62,520 nt of DNA from Priapulus caudatus (taxonomy: Eukaryota; Priapulida; Priapulimorpha; Priapulimorphida; Priapulidae), in NCBI RefSeq assembly GCF_000485595.1, contig NW_014577383.1, positions 1 to 62,520 of the forward strand. The letters are read 5' to 3'. Below the pieces are notes generated by a model. The model was not told the origin of the DNA and searched no databases. It saw only the letters and a list, made by a program, of their open reading frames with translations. Positions 22,978-38,583 of the stretch are shown piece after piece. The translations under genes were made by a program, and so were the position numbers. Position 1 is the first letter of the stretch, and each line of letters starts with the position of its first letter.

Positions 22978-24087
22978 GGAAGTGGCTATTCTTACGACGA
23001 GGCGTAAGAATTATTTTTGGACTATTCTTACGACATGCAACGCGCATTCGCATGCGTTGCGTATTTCGTTATACACCATAGATTGTTTTTGTAAGATATA
23101 TTACCTATATAAGAAATGGAGTCGGTTTATAGTTTGTGTTAGGGTTAGTGATGGGATTCGTGTTAGGGTTAGGGTTATGGGTGAGGGTAGGGGTTAGGGT
23201 TAGGGTTAGGGTGAGGGTAGGGTTAGGAATCGGATTCGTGTTAGGGTTAGGTGTGAGGGTAGGGGTTATGGGTGAGGGTAGGGTTAGGAATCGGAATCGG
23301 ATTTGTGTTAGGGTTAGGGTTAGGGTTAGGGATCATTTTAGGGTTAGGGATCGGATTCGTGTTAGGGTTAGGTGTGAGGGTAGGGGTTAGGGTTATGGGT
23401 GAGGGTAGGGGTTAGGGATCGGATTCGTGTGAGGGTTAGGGTTATGGGTGAGGGTAGAGGTGAGGGATCGGATTCGTGTGAGGGTTAGGGTTATGGGTGA
23501 GGGTAGGGTTAGGGATCGGATTCGTGTTAGGGTTAGGTGTGAGGGTAGGGGTTAGGGTTAGGTGTGAGGGTAGAGGTGAGGGTAGGGGTTAGGGTTATGG
23601 GTGAGGGTAGGGATTAGGGTTATGGGTGAGGGTAGGGGTTAGGGTTATGGGTGAGGGTTGGGGTGAGGGTAGGGGTTAGGGTTAGGTGTGATGGTAGGGG
23701 TTAGGGTTAGGGGTATGGGTGAGGGTAGGGGTGAGGGTAGAGGTGAGGGTAGGGTTAGGGATCATTTTAGGGTTAGGGATCGGATTCGTGTTAGGGTTAG
23801 AGTTAGGTGTGTGGGTAGGGGTTAGGGTTAGGTGTGAGGGTAGAGGTGAGGGTAGGGGTTTGGGTTATGGGTGAGGGTAGGGGTTAGGGTTATGGGTGAG
23901 GGTATGGGTTAGGGTTATGGGTGAGGGTAGGGGTGAGGGTAGAGGTGAGGGTAGGGGTTAGGGACGAGGGTAGGGGTTAGGGTTAGGGTTGACCCTAACC
24001 CTAAACTAGAATTATATTACTATTAACTATTAATAGTATTATGCGCATGCGCGTTGCATGTCGTAAGAATAGTCCATAGCCACGGCC
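22978..24087. mobile_element. Mutator-like non-autonomous element carrying a telomere-type repeat array
   Basis: The flanks are the direct repeat TTATTTTTA (22969-22977 and 24088-24096), a 9-bp target duplication. The ends are inverted: outer GTGGCTAT/ATAGCCAC, then a 29-bp perfect match beginning GGACTATTCTTACGACATGC (left at 23019, right at 24047-24075). The left end has an extra small hairpin. The interior, about 23,140-24,000, is a degenerate TTAGGG/GTGAGGGTA array with a recurring GATCGGATTCGTG word, closing with TTAGGGTTGACCCTAACCC, that is, a head-to-head flip. Long inverted ends with a 9-bp duplication are typical of Mutator-like elements. No transposase is present. Confidence 0.7.
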
Positions 24088-24307
24088 TTATTTTTATCCA
24101 ATAATCAAAGTTTGACTCTTCTTCATACAACGTACAGTTATTTGGTCTACAGGTCACTGTAGAATTATACTGTATAATATGTACTTCTTTTATTTGTCCA
24201 TTTAATGATTTAGCCTATACCCCTGCTGATTTACACTGTCATTTCATTTGTACAACTGAACTACAATAAATTCCCTTATGAAATAAATCTCTGGTTTCTT
24301 GAGACAG

Positions 24308-27300
24308 ACTGTCAAGCCAGGTGCCAGCAGTGTGAAACTAGAGACAAACGCTTTTGGAAGTGATGTTCATGTACAACAAAGTAACGAGGTTAGCCTTAGG
24401 GTAAGTAGGTACCGGTATTTGAATAAAATAAATAGTGTGTATGGATTAGCTAGCTTATAGTACTATAGTCCATACCCATTTCATATTGTTATTTGTTACT
24501 TCCAATCTATGTTTAATTATAATTGAAGGCTAAAGCCAAAATTGGAAGTGAAATGCTGTTTTTTTGGTTTCAGGAGCTAAAAGATGAAAATGGGCGGTTA
24601 TTCAGACTACTTAGTGAAAGAGAGTACCAGTTAAAGCAAATCCAGAAACAACATGAACAAAACTCCACGTTTGATGGTAATATAATGATTGCATATGATA
24701 TATTAACATGCTAATATTCAGTATAATTATACAACTAATAGTAGATGTTCTTGGTCTTAGTGATCCAAGTGATAACCAATATTCTTGCATAGTAAATAAA
24801 TTAGAAGTTGGAGTACAGATATGGGACAACAGATTGCCAACCAACAATGCAGCGCCATTGTTCTCAAATGTTAATACTCCTAGAATTCATCAGCTACGTT
24901 AATACTCGTCAATGTGCATTATGGGAAACTGAAAGTGAATCCGTGCCACGTTCATTAATCTTCTACCGCCTGGTTAATTAAGACCTCAGATATGCGTAAG
25001 AGGTTGAAAGTATGCTGCATTTCAGATGCGGGTGGACGTGCAGGGGACCTGGCTGCTACTAAGATTGTGGAACTATCCAAAAAGCTGCGAGAGGTAAATG
25101 CACAGATGGAGCAGGAGAGGACACGGGCGCGGCAGTTGGCCAAGAAGGCAAAAGATCTTGAGGAAGAGGTTGGTAGAAGGATGCTAATTGATGGCTTTAC
25201 TGTTGATGTTTAGATTCAAGTTGACCTGTTGAACATATTGGGCTTGTACAGCTTTCCTCACTGTCACCATCAGCAGTTAGTGCAGCCTTCACGAATGCAC
25301 AACATCAGTGTATGAATTTTGCTTATCAGCTATCACAATTGTAGGGTTTTCCTCCCGTGTGCTTTTGCGTGTGTCACTTCAGAATTTCTTTACACAATAA
25401 TGGCAAAAACTGTGTGTTTTCAAAGTTGTTAGTTTTTCCGTGGGAATGATGTTTCTCCGCCTGACTTTCGTAAATGACAACTAACTTCGTCATTTTTACA
25501 GGTTAAATCCTTTCAAAATGCTCAGGGTAGTAAAAGACCCGATTTAGAAATAACAGGAGCAATACACAACAGAGTGCAGGTAAATGGCTAACCCACCCAT
25601 GCTACCATATTAAGCCATATACATAGTGCTTTCACGGGTGCTTATTGAATCAGTATTTTATTAAAACTAGAGTAACAGGCAATGTGTCCTACTAGACATG
25701 CGTGTAAACAGAGGAATTGCTCCGACCTGTGATTGGAGGATAAAAATAGACCCCGCCCACTCCCGCTGCATACGCTATGCTATGACCGGTATAGGAACGT
25801 GTAGGTAACTATATATCATTGGAGCGAACGATTTGAGTTACATTTCTATAATTTCTAGCTATTAATACCTATTATAGACACATGTCTTAGCCTTAATCTC
25901 TGAATTTTGAGTCTATTGAAGCGCGATTAGTCTAATTAATTGGCAAATATGCACGCGCGGCTATGACCGGTGAAACGAAACGTCACGAATTCTATTTTTA
26001 TCCTCCAATCACAGGCCGGAGCAATTCCTCTGTTTAGACGCATGTCCCACTAGCTGTAGGATCTGGGGTTGTGCATACACATTCTCACATTGCAGTATAG
26101 CCCCAGTGGTGAGACATGTACAAAGGCCACCCAGGAAAGGCTGCAGCAGCTGCAGACAAAAGTTGGAGACTACAGAAACCAGTGTGAAACATTGAAGAAA
26201 GACCTTAAGATCGTCTTGAAAGTACGCGTCAGTTTCTACGAGTTTTGTCACGCAAAATTAATTTTATCACATAATCAAAGTTATTTTTACCACAATATTT
26301 GAAAGACATATACAGTTTGTCACCTGTTCAGGAGCACCGCTGCAATTCCCTAACTAAATCTGATACTTCGTGATAACACATCGGGTATATATAGACATAG
26401 GACATAGTCTTCACGCTTTGCTAGCGGCGTAAACTGGGTTTGTTGTGTCTACCAGATTCGGATTGTTACCTCCGCCAAGGAGATAATGTAATCGGTCTCG
26501 TGTGTGTGTTTGTGTGTGTGTTCATGTGTGTGTGTAGCCACTAGTGTTCGCGCGATCGATTCAGCAGCAGCTCGCCTTAGCGCGATCGATTCAGCAGCAG
26601 CTCGCCTTAGGGCGTCGAGTCAGCAGCAGCTCGCCTTAGCGCGATTGATTCAGCAGCAGCTCGCCTTAGGGCGTCCTGTCAGCAGCAGCCAGCAGCGAGC
26701 CAGCTGTTATACACATACATGTTACATGCTGGCGGAGGTATGCACTCTCCGTGAGTGACCTCTGTCTAGTTCTTAAATGTCGAGGACGTTAATCGCTCGG
26801 GTTTTGTGGAAGATCTCTTCGTGATGTGTGCTTTGTCGTCTGCGATCAGGTGCTGTCGAGTGAGATGGGAGAGGAGATGAACATGAGCAATGCATCTTCG
26901 CTTCTGAACTCGCCCAGTAGCTGGAGAGGAAGGTCCCAGCAGATCTGCACGCTACGCAGCAAGGTTTTCACACTCGCACTTATCTCTCTCACATTTCCTT
27001 CAGGCAGTCGCTTTACCAATCCTTGGGATTCAATCTTAACTTAACGATCGTTAACTTAATATCATGATCTCAGTAACGAGTATTGGAGCCTATGCCGATA
27101 AACCTTTCACAATTTCATCAAAAACTATTGTAGCATACACCGTCTTTCACTTTTTCATCGACCACCGTCGTCACCACAGGTTGCAGAGCTAAAAGAGAAG
27201 TTGAGCAAGCAGAACAATACATCAGTAGACTCCTCATCGAGTCTGGAGCCAGAAAACACAGCAGCAGTGCCATCAGCGGCTGACAGGCACCGCAACCAGC

Positions 27301-30300
27301 TGAAGAAGACGGAGAGAGAGCAGAAGGAATTGCAGAAGGTGTGATCATGTAGACAACTTAGAAACACTAGAGATGCGAAAAATGTCAATTTGCTATTTTT
27401 TTCACGCTAAGCAAAACCAAAGAGGAGACGGAATTCTTGGATGTACTTATCGTAGTATCGTATCGTAGTATCGTATCGTACTCTACTCTACTTTACTCTA
27501 CCCTAGTCCACCCTACTCTGTTCTACTTTACTCTACTCTGCTCTACTCTGCTCTACTCTACCCTACTCCATTCGACTGTACTGTACTGTATAGATGTGTC
27601 CATTCTATTATTGAAACCATCTATCTATCAAACCATTCTATATTGAAACCATCAGGAGAGAGAAAAAACAAACAAATGATTTTAATCACTCCTGATACGA
27701 CCCATTAAGCTGACCAAAGCTGTGTGAATACTTTAATTGGCGCAGCTAGTAAATGAGAGCATGATGATTACTATAGAGAGCCACCACAGAACTAAAGGCA
27801 CTCGAAGATGATTATGCGCAGCTGAAGATGAAACTCGATGCACTCAAGGCAAGAAACCAAGTTCTGGGCAGTGAGGTGAAGCAGACGAAATCCCAGATGG
27901 CTGTGCTCGTTGAGAAGGGTTGCCATGACAACGAACTGGTCGACGCTCTTATGGTGAGTGTTGGAGATGTATGCCCTCGTGGTGCACGTGGGAGATGTCC
28001 GCCCTCGTGGTGCACGTGGGAGATGTCCGCTCAGGTTTCGTGACCATCATTCAGGAATATGCCGAATATTCTGTGCAGGGTACCGCGAAGATCGCCTGTG
28101 ATCGCTTAACTCTGAGAGCAATAGTTTGATCAATGCATTCCTCGGCGTGTATGCTCCTACACCCCACCTCTCGTTCTTCCGCGCACACAGAAACAGCTGG
28201 GACAGCTGAAGCAGGCGGTCGCGGACGGAGCCGAGCTTCAGGCGACGATGCGGGAGGAGCAGCATGCGCAGCTGCAGGACCGGCGGCTGGGGCAGCAGCG
28301 CGACGCAGCAGCGGCAGAGCAGCTGAGGACGCTGCTTGCCGAGCGAGAGGACCGAGTGAAGCAGCTCGAAGCACAGCTCAGCGAAGCCAAACAGGGCTTC
28401 AGCAAGAAGGTTCGTAGAAGGTTCAGTAAGAAAGTTCGTGGAAGGTTCGTGGAAGGTTCGTAGAAGATTCAGTAAGAAGGTTCGAGGAAGGTTCAGTAAG
28501 AACGTTCATGGAAGGTTCAGTAAGTAGGTTCGTGGAAGATTCAGTAAGAAGGTCCGTGGAAGATTCAGTAAGAAGGTTCGTGGCTTTCACAGAAAACGCT
28601 TTTTCGTTCCTCGTTATCGCGCGCACGCTCAGATGGCATTGCTATATCCAAAATCTTGTGCGATTCTTTCAGCTGGCTAGTCAGTGCGGTGAGCTAACGT
28701 CAGTGTCACACATACCGCTAGCTGTCAGCCGCCTGTCACCAGCTGTCAATGCGGTGTCACCTCAGAATAGGTACGTCACAATTTAGGAATTTATTCAGCT
28801 GATACAGTGGTGTTTGCAGCAGATAGGTGATTGGTTAGGAAACATATACGACTCTAGTTAGTCGTAGTTAGTACGACTACGTTAGTACATCTTCGTACGT
28901 AGTACTTAGTACGTCTTAGTACGACTCTAAATTAACGAGTAGTTATATTCATCAGTGTTTATCTCTATAGGGCCTCAAATTCAACAAGAAATGGAACCAG
29001 TATTTTTTACCAGCTGCATTTCATACTCATCCCATAAATAGAATCGGTATCAATGTAGTTAAACATTGCAGTTCCTCCCGGCAAGGGACGCCAGACAGTT
29101 GCAGAATGGCAGCACCAAATCAGACCCAACTAGTCGGAGAAGGGTGAGTAATGCAAGAAAGCAGCAGCATCCCCTCTCTTCTATCTACACCATGGTGCCT
29201 AAGCCATGATATTAGTTGCTTGACATCGAATTTATCGATATAATATAAGTGGAGAGAATCCTATCCGATTTTGGACCACTTTAACTAGCGACTGATGCAA
29301 CAGGTTAATGTGACTATATTCACGCTTGTCATCTGCGTATTTCCGTCTGCAGTGTGGCAGCAGACGCGCTCATGCTGGAGTGTCAGCAATGTTCCATCGT
29401 GAGGGAGGCGGCAGCGACGGAGCAGGAGAGGCTGCTGCAGCTGGTTGCCGCGATGCAGAAACGGTGAGGGGGTCACGGGAAGTCGATAGTGATCATTAAT
29501 TTAGTGTAATTCTACTGCAGCGTGTTTTCTCTCTCAAATATGGTGTGCCATTGTAACGATTGGCCAGCAGATGCATATAGTATTAGTAATACCAATGACC
29601 ATAGATAGTACAAGTAATCTGTTCTGGGAAAAAACGTTTGTAATGCGAAAATGCAAATTACGTTATTTCATCGCCTTTGATGATATAATGAGAGATACGT
29701 AAAATCTTTCAGCTAAAAGACACTAGACAGAGATATATTTTAAAATGAACATATTATTAATTTAATGAAATTATTAGATAATATTATAATTAGATTTAAT
29801 AAGATATATTTTACAAACAGTAGTTATCAGTCATTTACATTTATTGATAATTTGATACCAATGCATACACCAAGCTACTTGCATGTCACGCTTACAATGT
29901 CCTTTACTATAAAAAATACATACATAAAGTAAACAAAAAGTTAAATTGACTGTAACGTGATCACAGGAACGATGACGCGATTAGCAGACAGATGGAGCTG
30001 CAGTCGGCCCTGGAGCGCGAGCGACGTAAAGCCGCGAAGGTTGGCGGGCGTGGTCCGGGCGTCGCCGGTACAGGGAGGTCACCCCAGGTGACGCCGACTC
30101 GCTCGTCTACCACGACGACCTTCCGGCTGGAGGATCTATCAACCAGGTAAACTTGTGGTTCCGGCAAGCAAGGCGAGACAATGATTCCTCCTCGCAGCGC
30201 ATTGCACTTCCTTCCATTCTCATCGCGTGTAGTCGTTCAAAAGTCGTGAGAGGTGCCGTGCCCCCTGGGTGGGCCTTCATTTGCAGCCGTTGTTGGCAGC

Positions 30301-30874
30301 AGACTACTAAGTCTTGTGTGCAGGCAGTTTTTCACAACAAAGTTTATGACACAACACATGCAACACTGGAGAGAAGTTTGACTTTCTATTCAGTTAGTAA
30401 CCCAGCATAGTTGTCACGTTTTTATCCGAAGCCCCAACGAACGCTACCAGCGTGCATGCTATATGCTACACTACTGCGTACCTTACATGCTACAGTATGA
30501 GCAAGGCAAACCACAATAAAATAGATATTTGACGTAAGAGTTACACTCCATGTCAAGTATCGCGTTGTTGTTGTTGTTGTTGTTGTTGTTATTTACACAT
30601 CACTACAAAGTTGCGGCAGCGCGCCTCGGCCCCGAGTGTTATGCATGCTACTGCGTCGTGCGTCTACGTCGCGAGAAGTCCCGAGTGAGGTTTCCCCATG
30701 TTTTTCTTCGCCAGGCTGGAGATCCAGCAGGATGAGAACGCCGCGCTGAGGGAAGCGTTGAGGAGCACGCAGCGTGGCCAGGAGGCAGACCTGCTGCATT
30801 ATCGTGACGTCAACGACAATATCAAGCGCGTCTTCCTGCAGGGCCTGAAACGCTGCAGGCGCGAGGCGACTTGA
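24308..30874 (+). CDS. CCDC13: CCDC13-like coiled-coil protein, 14 exons seen, 5' end missing
   Basis: CCDC13 is a centriolar-satellite/ciliogenesis coiled-coil protein in vertebrates. Exons: 24308-24400, 24574-24676, 25026-25168, 25502-25579, 26096-26221, 26850-26963, 27180-27338, 27798-27953, 28191-28409, 28673-28770, 29072-29143, 29353-29463, 29967-30146, 30715-30874. Phases agree throughout: 603 codons plus TGA. Family signatures include DENGRLFRLLSERE, TKIVELSKK, SPSSWRGRSQQ, KSQMAVLVEKG and the C-terminal NIKRVFLQGLK. The protein is mostly heptad-like, with a Ser/Pro-rich linker encoded at 28673-29143. The first exons (about 90 residues in human) were not found; the transposon at 22,978-24,087 lies just upstream. 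The 27798 acceptor follows AACTAAAG rather than the nearer CACAG, because the latter would put a stop in frame. Confidence 0.9.
26466..26772. mobile_element. Dispersed element bounded by CCTCCGCCA / TGGCGGAGG, copy 2
   Basis: Starts TTACCTCCGCCAAGGAGATA and ends TGGCGGAGGTATGCACTCTC. The interior has GT repeats, then about four units of roughly 30 bp containing GCGATCGATTCAGCAGCAGC. It lies in a CCDC13 intron. It is the same family as 13,702-14,097. Confidence 0.6.
27430..27590. repeat. Pentanucleotide-type repeat
   Basis: Variants of TACTC and ATCGT in tandem, inside a CCDC13 intron. Low complexity. Confidence 0.8.
28398..28585 (+). repeat. 24-bp tandem repeat spanning an exon end and its splice donor
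   Basis: The last codons of CCDC13 exon 28191-28409 plus the start of the intron (TTCAGCAAGAAG, then GTTCGTAGAAGG) are repeated several times downstream with variants. Each unit regenerates a potential AAG/GTTCGT donor, and the 24-bp period keeps the frame for a few units before a stop. The first donor (28410) fits the phase of the next exon only if read with exon 28673-28770. Confidence 0.7.
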
Positions 30875-31244
30875 CGCGAGATCCGCAGCGAGCGAGGGAA
30901 GGATCACCTAGACACACTCACCGTCAGAACAGTGCACAGCGGAGTACAGCAACACAGTACAGTACAGTACACTGTATTGTGCAGCAGCAGGACAGTACGA
31001 GCGGGAACTGCCTTTCCCTCCCCCGCACGCTGCACTGACGCGGTGTGCAGTGGCGTGCCGTCTCCACGGCTAGGAACCTGCCATAATCTGGCCACGTCAG
31101 GAGGACACGCCAGCTCGTTAGGCGTAGCGTTAATTACGACGAGGCTACACACGCTCACGGGTGGTCGCGTTACATCATTGTGCTGTTATGCCGCGTCGAT
31201 TACGTTGTTGCAGTATTTACAGTGGGTACGATATTACGGTGGTA

Positions 31245-31250
31245 AATAAA
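31245..31250 (+). terminator. Likely polyadenylation signal of CCDC13
   Basis: AATAAA about 370 nt after the CCDC13 stop and four bases before the complement of the RNF113 stop codon, so the convergent transcripts probably overlap at their 3' ends. Confidence 0.5.
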
Positions 31251-31253
31251 GGT

Positions 31254-35839
<4,586 letters not shown>

Positions 35840-36348
35840 GATTGATTTATGACTGACTACAGCGCCACCTAGCGGTCGCCACCGAAAACTTTTCATGGTT
35901 CACTGCGTGTTTAGTATAAGTAGTATTTAGTAACGGTTCACGGGTTTTTTAGGAACTAATCGCGCGCGCGTGTTTATAAAGGTTAGGGCCGTCACGCGGC
36001 GTGAACACGAACCCGGTCATTGGTCCTAGCCGAAAACTTGTTCCTAGTAGCAACCGTGCAGATCCCTGATGAGAGCAGATTGTGCTCATTACACAAAGCA
36101 TACGGATGTGAAGGAAGTTACGCTATGGTTCGGAAGACACGTACGTCAACCAGCGACTATATCTGCAGTGTATTTACTATTTACCATCGTACATTCAGAC
36201 CGCACTCCGCCGCGCACTAGCCAGTTATTGTCCGTAACGGTGTGCGATACAGAATGCTGGAAGCTTAGGAAGGACACACGCGGGAAGGGACCACGTCTGC
36301 CACGGCCACACACATACGGCACCGCTCGCTATACGCGTCTCTATCGCC
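35840..36348. promoter_or_regulatory. Divergent promoter region, RNF113 / glycosyltransferase
   Basis: 509 bp separate the two start codons of divergently transcribed genes, so a shared bidirectional promoter is likely. No TATA box or initiator can be named with confidence. The sequence becomes GC-rich towards the transferase. Confidence 0.45.
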
Positions 36349-37389
36349 ATGCGCATGCCGTTACTTCCTCGTCGTCGGCGTATCGGCATCGTTCGGCTCT
36401 GCATATCTCGTCTGCTAATTCCCGCCATCTCGTTTACGTGCGTGCTGATAGTGTACGCGGCGAGCGGCGGCGGTGACGGCGGCGGTGCTCTCCCGCCCGT
36501 GCGGCAGTACGACACGTTCGAGGAGGCAGCCCGCGCGATTGCTGCCGACGGCAGAGTCGTGGCGACGACTGTCGTTAACGACGCCTTCGTGCCTCTCACG
36601 TTCAACTGGCTGTGCAACACCAAGGACATGGGCGTGCACGAGAGCGTGGTTCTCGTCGCCACCGACAGGGAGGCGTTTGCGAAGCTGCGTCGGCACTGGC
36701 CGCGCGTCGCCAGCGTGCTGCTCGACCTGGGTGACGATATGCGTCGCACGCACCTGTTCGGCGACGTCGGCTACGAGAAGCTGATGATCAAACGCACCGA
36801 GTTTATCAACGCAGCGCTGCAGGCAGACGACGCGCGCGTGTTGCTGTTCGAAACAGACGCCCTATGGTTGCGAAACCCGATCGCCGAGCTCGCGCGCGGC
36901 AGCAACGCTTACGACATCCTCGTCGCGCTGAACCGACCGAACGGCGAGATCGCCGGAAACTTCCTCTACTTCCGGCCGACGCCGAAGACGAAGCTCTTCT
37001 GGGCCGAGAAGACGCGCCTGATGACGTCACAGCTGGCGGGATTCGTCGGCAAGCGTAGCGACGACCGCACGCCGGAGAACGATCAGAAGTACGTGACGAA
37101 GCTGCTCGCAGCTCGCTACGCCGACGTGCTCGTCGCCGTCTGGCCGCTGGAGCGCGTGCAGACGGGCCGCTGGTACACGCGGCAGACGGTGCGAGCCAAG
37201 CCGACGCTGCCTGACGTCATCAACAACAACTTCGTGCGCGGAATCGCTGCCAAGGAGACGCGCGCCAAGAGATGGCGCCACTGGTTCCTGCGAGACGACG
37301 GAGTGACGTGTGATGGCGCGCAGGTGGAGCGCATTCTGACGCTCGGCCCGCGCGCAGACGAACCACCAGACGAACCGCCATGGCCGTAA
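36349..37389 (+). CDS. Intronless nucleotide-diphospho-sugar transferase family protein
   Basis: 346-residue type II membrane protein. A basic cytoplasmic start (PLLPRRRRIG) is followed by a hydrophobic anchor at about residues 17-38 and a Gly-rich stem. The lumenal domain resembles the nucleotide-diphospho-sugar transferase fold. The signature is VLLFETDALWLRNP, matching the family's D-x-D...W-L-R-[DN]-P metal/nucleotide motif with Glu in place of the first Asp. Other marks are GNFLYFRP and NDQKYV. The donor sugar and acceptor are unknown; a Golgi location is inferred. The whole gene is one exon and very GC-rich with C/G third positions, unlike the intron-rich neighbours. It could be a retrocopy or an old transfer. 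The ATG at 36349 has a second ATG two codons later. A possible poly(A) signal, AATAAA, is at 38191. Confidence 0.82.
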   Translation: MRMPLLPRRRRIGIVRLCISRLLIPAISFTCVLIVYAASGGGDGGGALPPVRQYDTFEEAARAIAADGRVVATTVVNDAFVPLTFNWLCNTKDMGVHESVVLVATDREAFAKLRRHWPRVASVLLDLGDDMRRTHLFGDVGYEKLMIKRTEFINAALQADDARVLLFETDALWLRNPIAELARGSNAYDILVALNRPNGEIAGNFLYFRPTPKTKLFWAEKTRLMTSQLAGFVGKRSDDRTPENDQKYVTKLLAARYADVLVAVWPLERVQTGRWYTRQTVRAKPTLPDVINNNFVRGIAAKETRAKRWRHWFLRDDGVTCDGAQVERILTLGPRADEPPDEPPWP

Positions 37390-37399
37390 CCATGGCAGC

Positions 37400-37640
37400 A
37401 GTTGTAGTTGTAGCTAAACCTGTGGCTGTAGCTATATGGGTAAAACTATAGCTCTAGCTGAAATTGTAGCTATGGCTGTAGTTAAACCTGTAGGTGTAAC
37501 TATATGGCTCAAATTGTAGCGATCGCTGTATAGCTACTACGGCTGTGACGGCATGTGGCTCTAGCTGTAACTGTGGGGGCGTCTGTATTATATAGTTGTA
37601 GCTGTAGTTGTAGTTGTGGCTGCGTTGATAGTTGCGGCTG
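37400..37640. repeat. Degenerate GTAGCT-type hexamer repeat
   Basis: Runs of GTAGTTGTAGCTGTAACTGTGG-like units directly after the transferase stop codon, probably in its 3' UTR. Frames across it give Tyr/Asn/Ser repeats on the minus strand. Confidence 0.75.
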
Positions 37641-37713
37641 TGAATCAACAATTTTTACAGCTATGCACAATGTAGCACAAGTTTTCAGCATAATACGTAC
37701 GGTCTCTATAAAC

Positions 37714-37779
37714 ATATATACCAGGAGCGTATAATGACAAATATATACGCTCCTGTCATATTACGCTCCTGATATATAC
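37714..37779. mobile_element. 50-bp palindromic mini-element with 8-bp target duplication
   Basis: The core is 37722-37771 (starts CAGGAGCGTATAATGAC, ends GTCATATTACGCTCCTG; 17-bp arms with two mismatches). An internal ATACGCTCCTG repeats the right end. Direct flanks are ATATATAC at 37714-37721 and 37772-37779. It has the same end words as the 14,188-14,228 element. Confidence 0.6.
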
Positions 37780-38190
37780 AGACAATGATCGTTGATCACA
37801 TAAGTACCTGAAATCAGCGCAATTTATAGTTTTGTTTTGTCCTATTAATTATTGTTTTGATATTCATTAGCTATATATATATATATATATACGGTTGTAA
37901 TTAAGCTATCGTGACGGTTACTGCACATTTTACACAGTTTTCAGTTTCAACAGTTGATAGGGAAGTAAGCTTAGGCCTAGGGGAGGTTTTTTGTATAATA
38001 CAACGGTTTTGTTCAACTGTATGCGATGCAGTGCGGGCGTGATGTTTTGACATCATATGTATGTTATCCATTATTAAAATAGTGATATTATTCATATAAT
38101 GGGTTACGCAACGCATGAATCCTTCCTTTCAGTGTTAATGTTATGTATGTGTTCAATATTTTTAGTGTTAAATTGTTTGCTGTACGCATG

Positions 38191-38196
38191 AATAAA
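38191..38196 (+). terminator. Candidate polyadenylation signal
   Basis: AATAAA about 800 nt downstream of the transferase stop codon. A plausible but unproven transcript end. Confidence 0.3.
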
Positions 38197-38379
38197 AACA
38201 AGCGAATACGCTGCTAGTTGTTTGTTACCATATTGTTGTTGACTACGCTTAGTTCCTGTGGCTGTTCGCCATTCCTAGTGCTGCTATTGATTGGAGATTG
38301 GACTGGGACATGCTTTATTATCGTCATTGCATATGCGTTTCGAAAGCAGCGCGTTTCATAAAATGAAACCAAATAAGTT

Positions 38380-38583
38380 CGTGCCATGTGCGGACATGCT
38401 TGTTTGGTATCCAGATGAGACGGGATACCGGAGAAGTGTTGCCGAAAGGAGATCGTTGATAGTTGATCCTAACCGCTGAGCACGGATCTTGCGCGCAGTT
38501 CCGCGGCAAGGCGCACGGGACCGCGGGAACGTCCTACGACAGTATGCAGCGCGTGCCATGTGCGGACATGCTTGTTTGGTATC
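38380..38583. repeat. Pair of exact 32-bp direct repeats
   Basis: The word starting CGTGCCATGTGCGGACATGC occurs at 38380-38411 and 38552-38583. The intervening 140 bp is GC-rich. Short GATACC/GGTATC motifs near both copies form an imperfect inverted repeat. Function unknown. It lies in the otherwise empty stretch between the transferase and the satellite. Confidence 0.6.

Noticed and set aside
27651-27696. Third CAGGAG...CTCCTG mini-element
   Set aside because: Only about eight bases of each end pair, and the flanks show no target duplication.
36225-37334. Overlapping frames on the minus strand and in other phases
   Set aside because: They are shadows of the GC-rich transferase gene; only the 346-codon plus frame has a signal anchor and family motifs.
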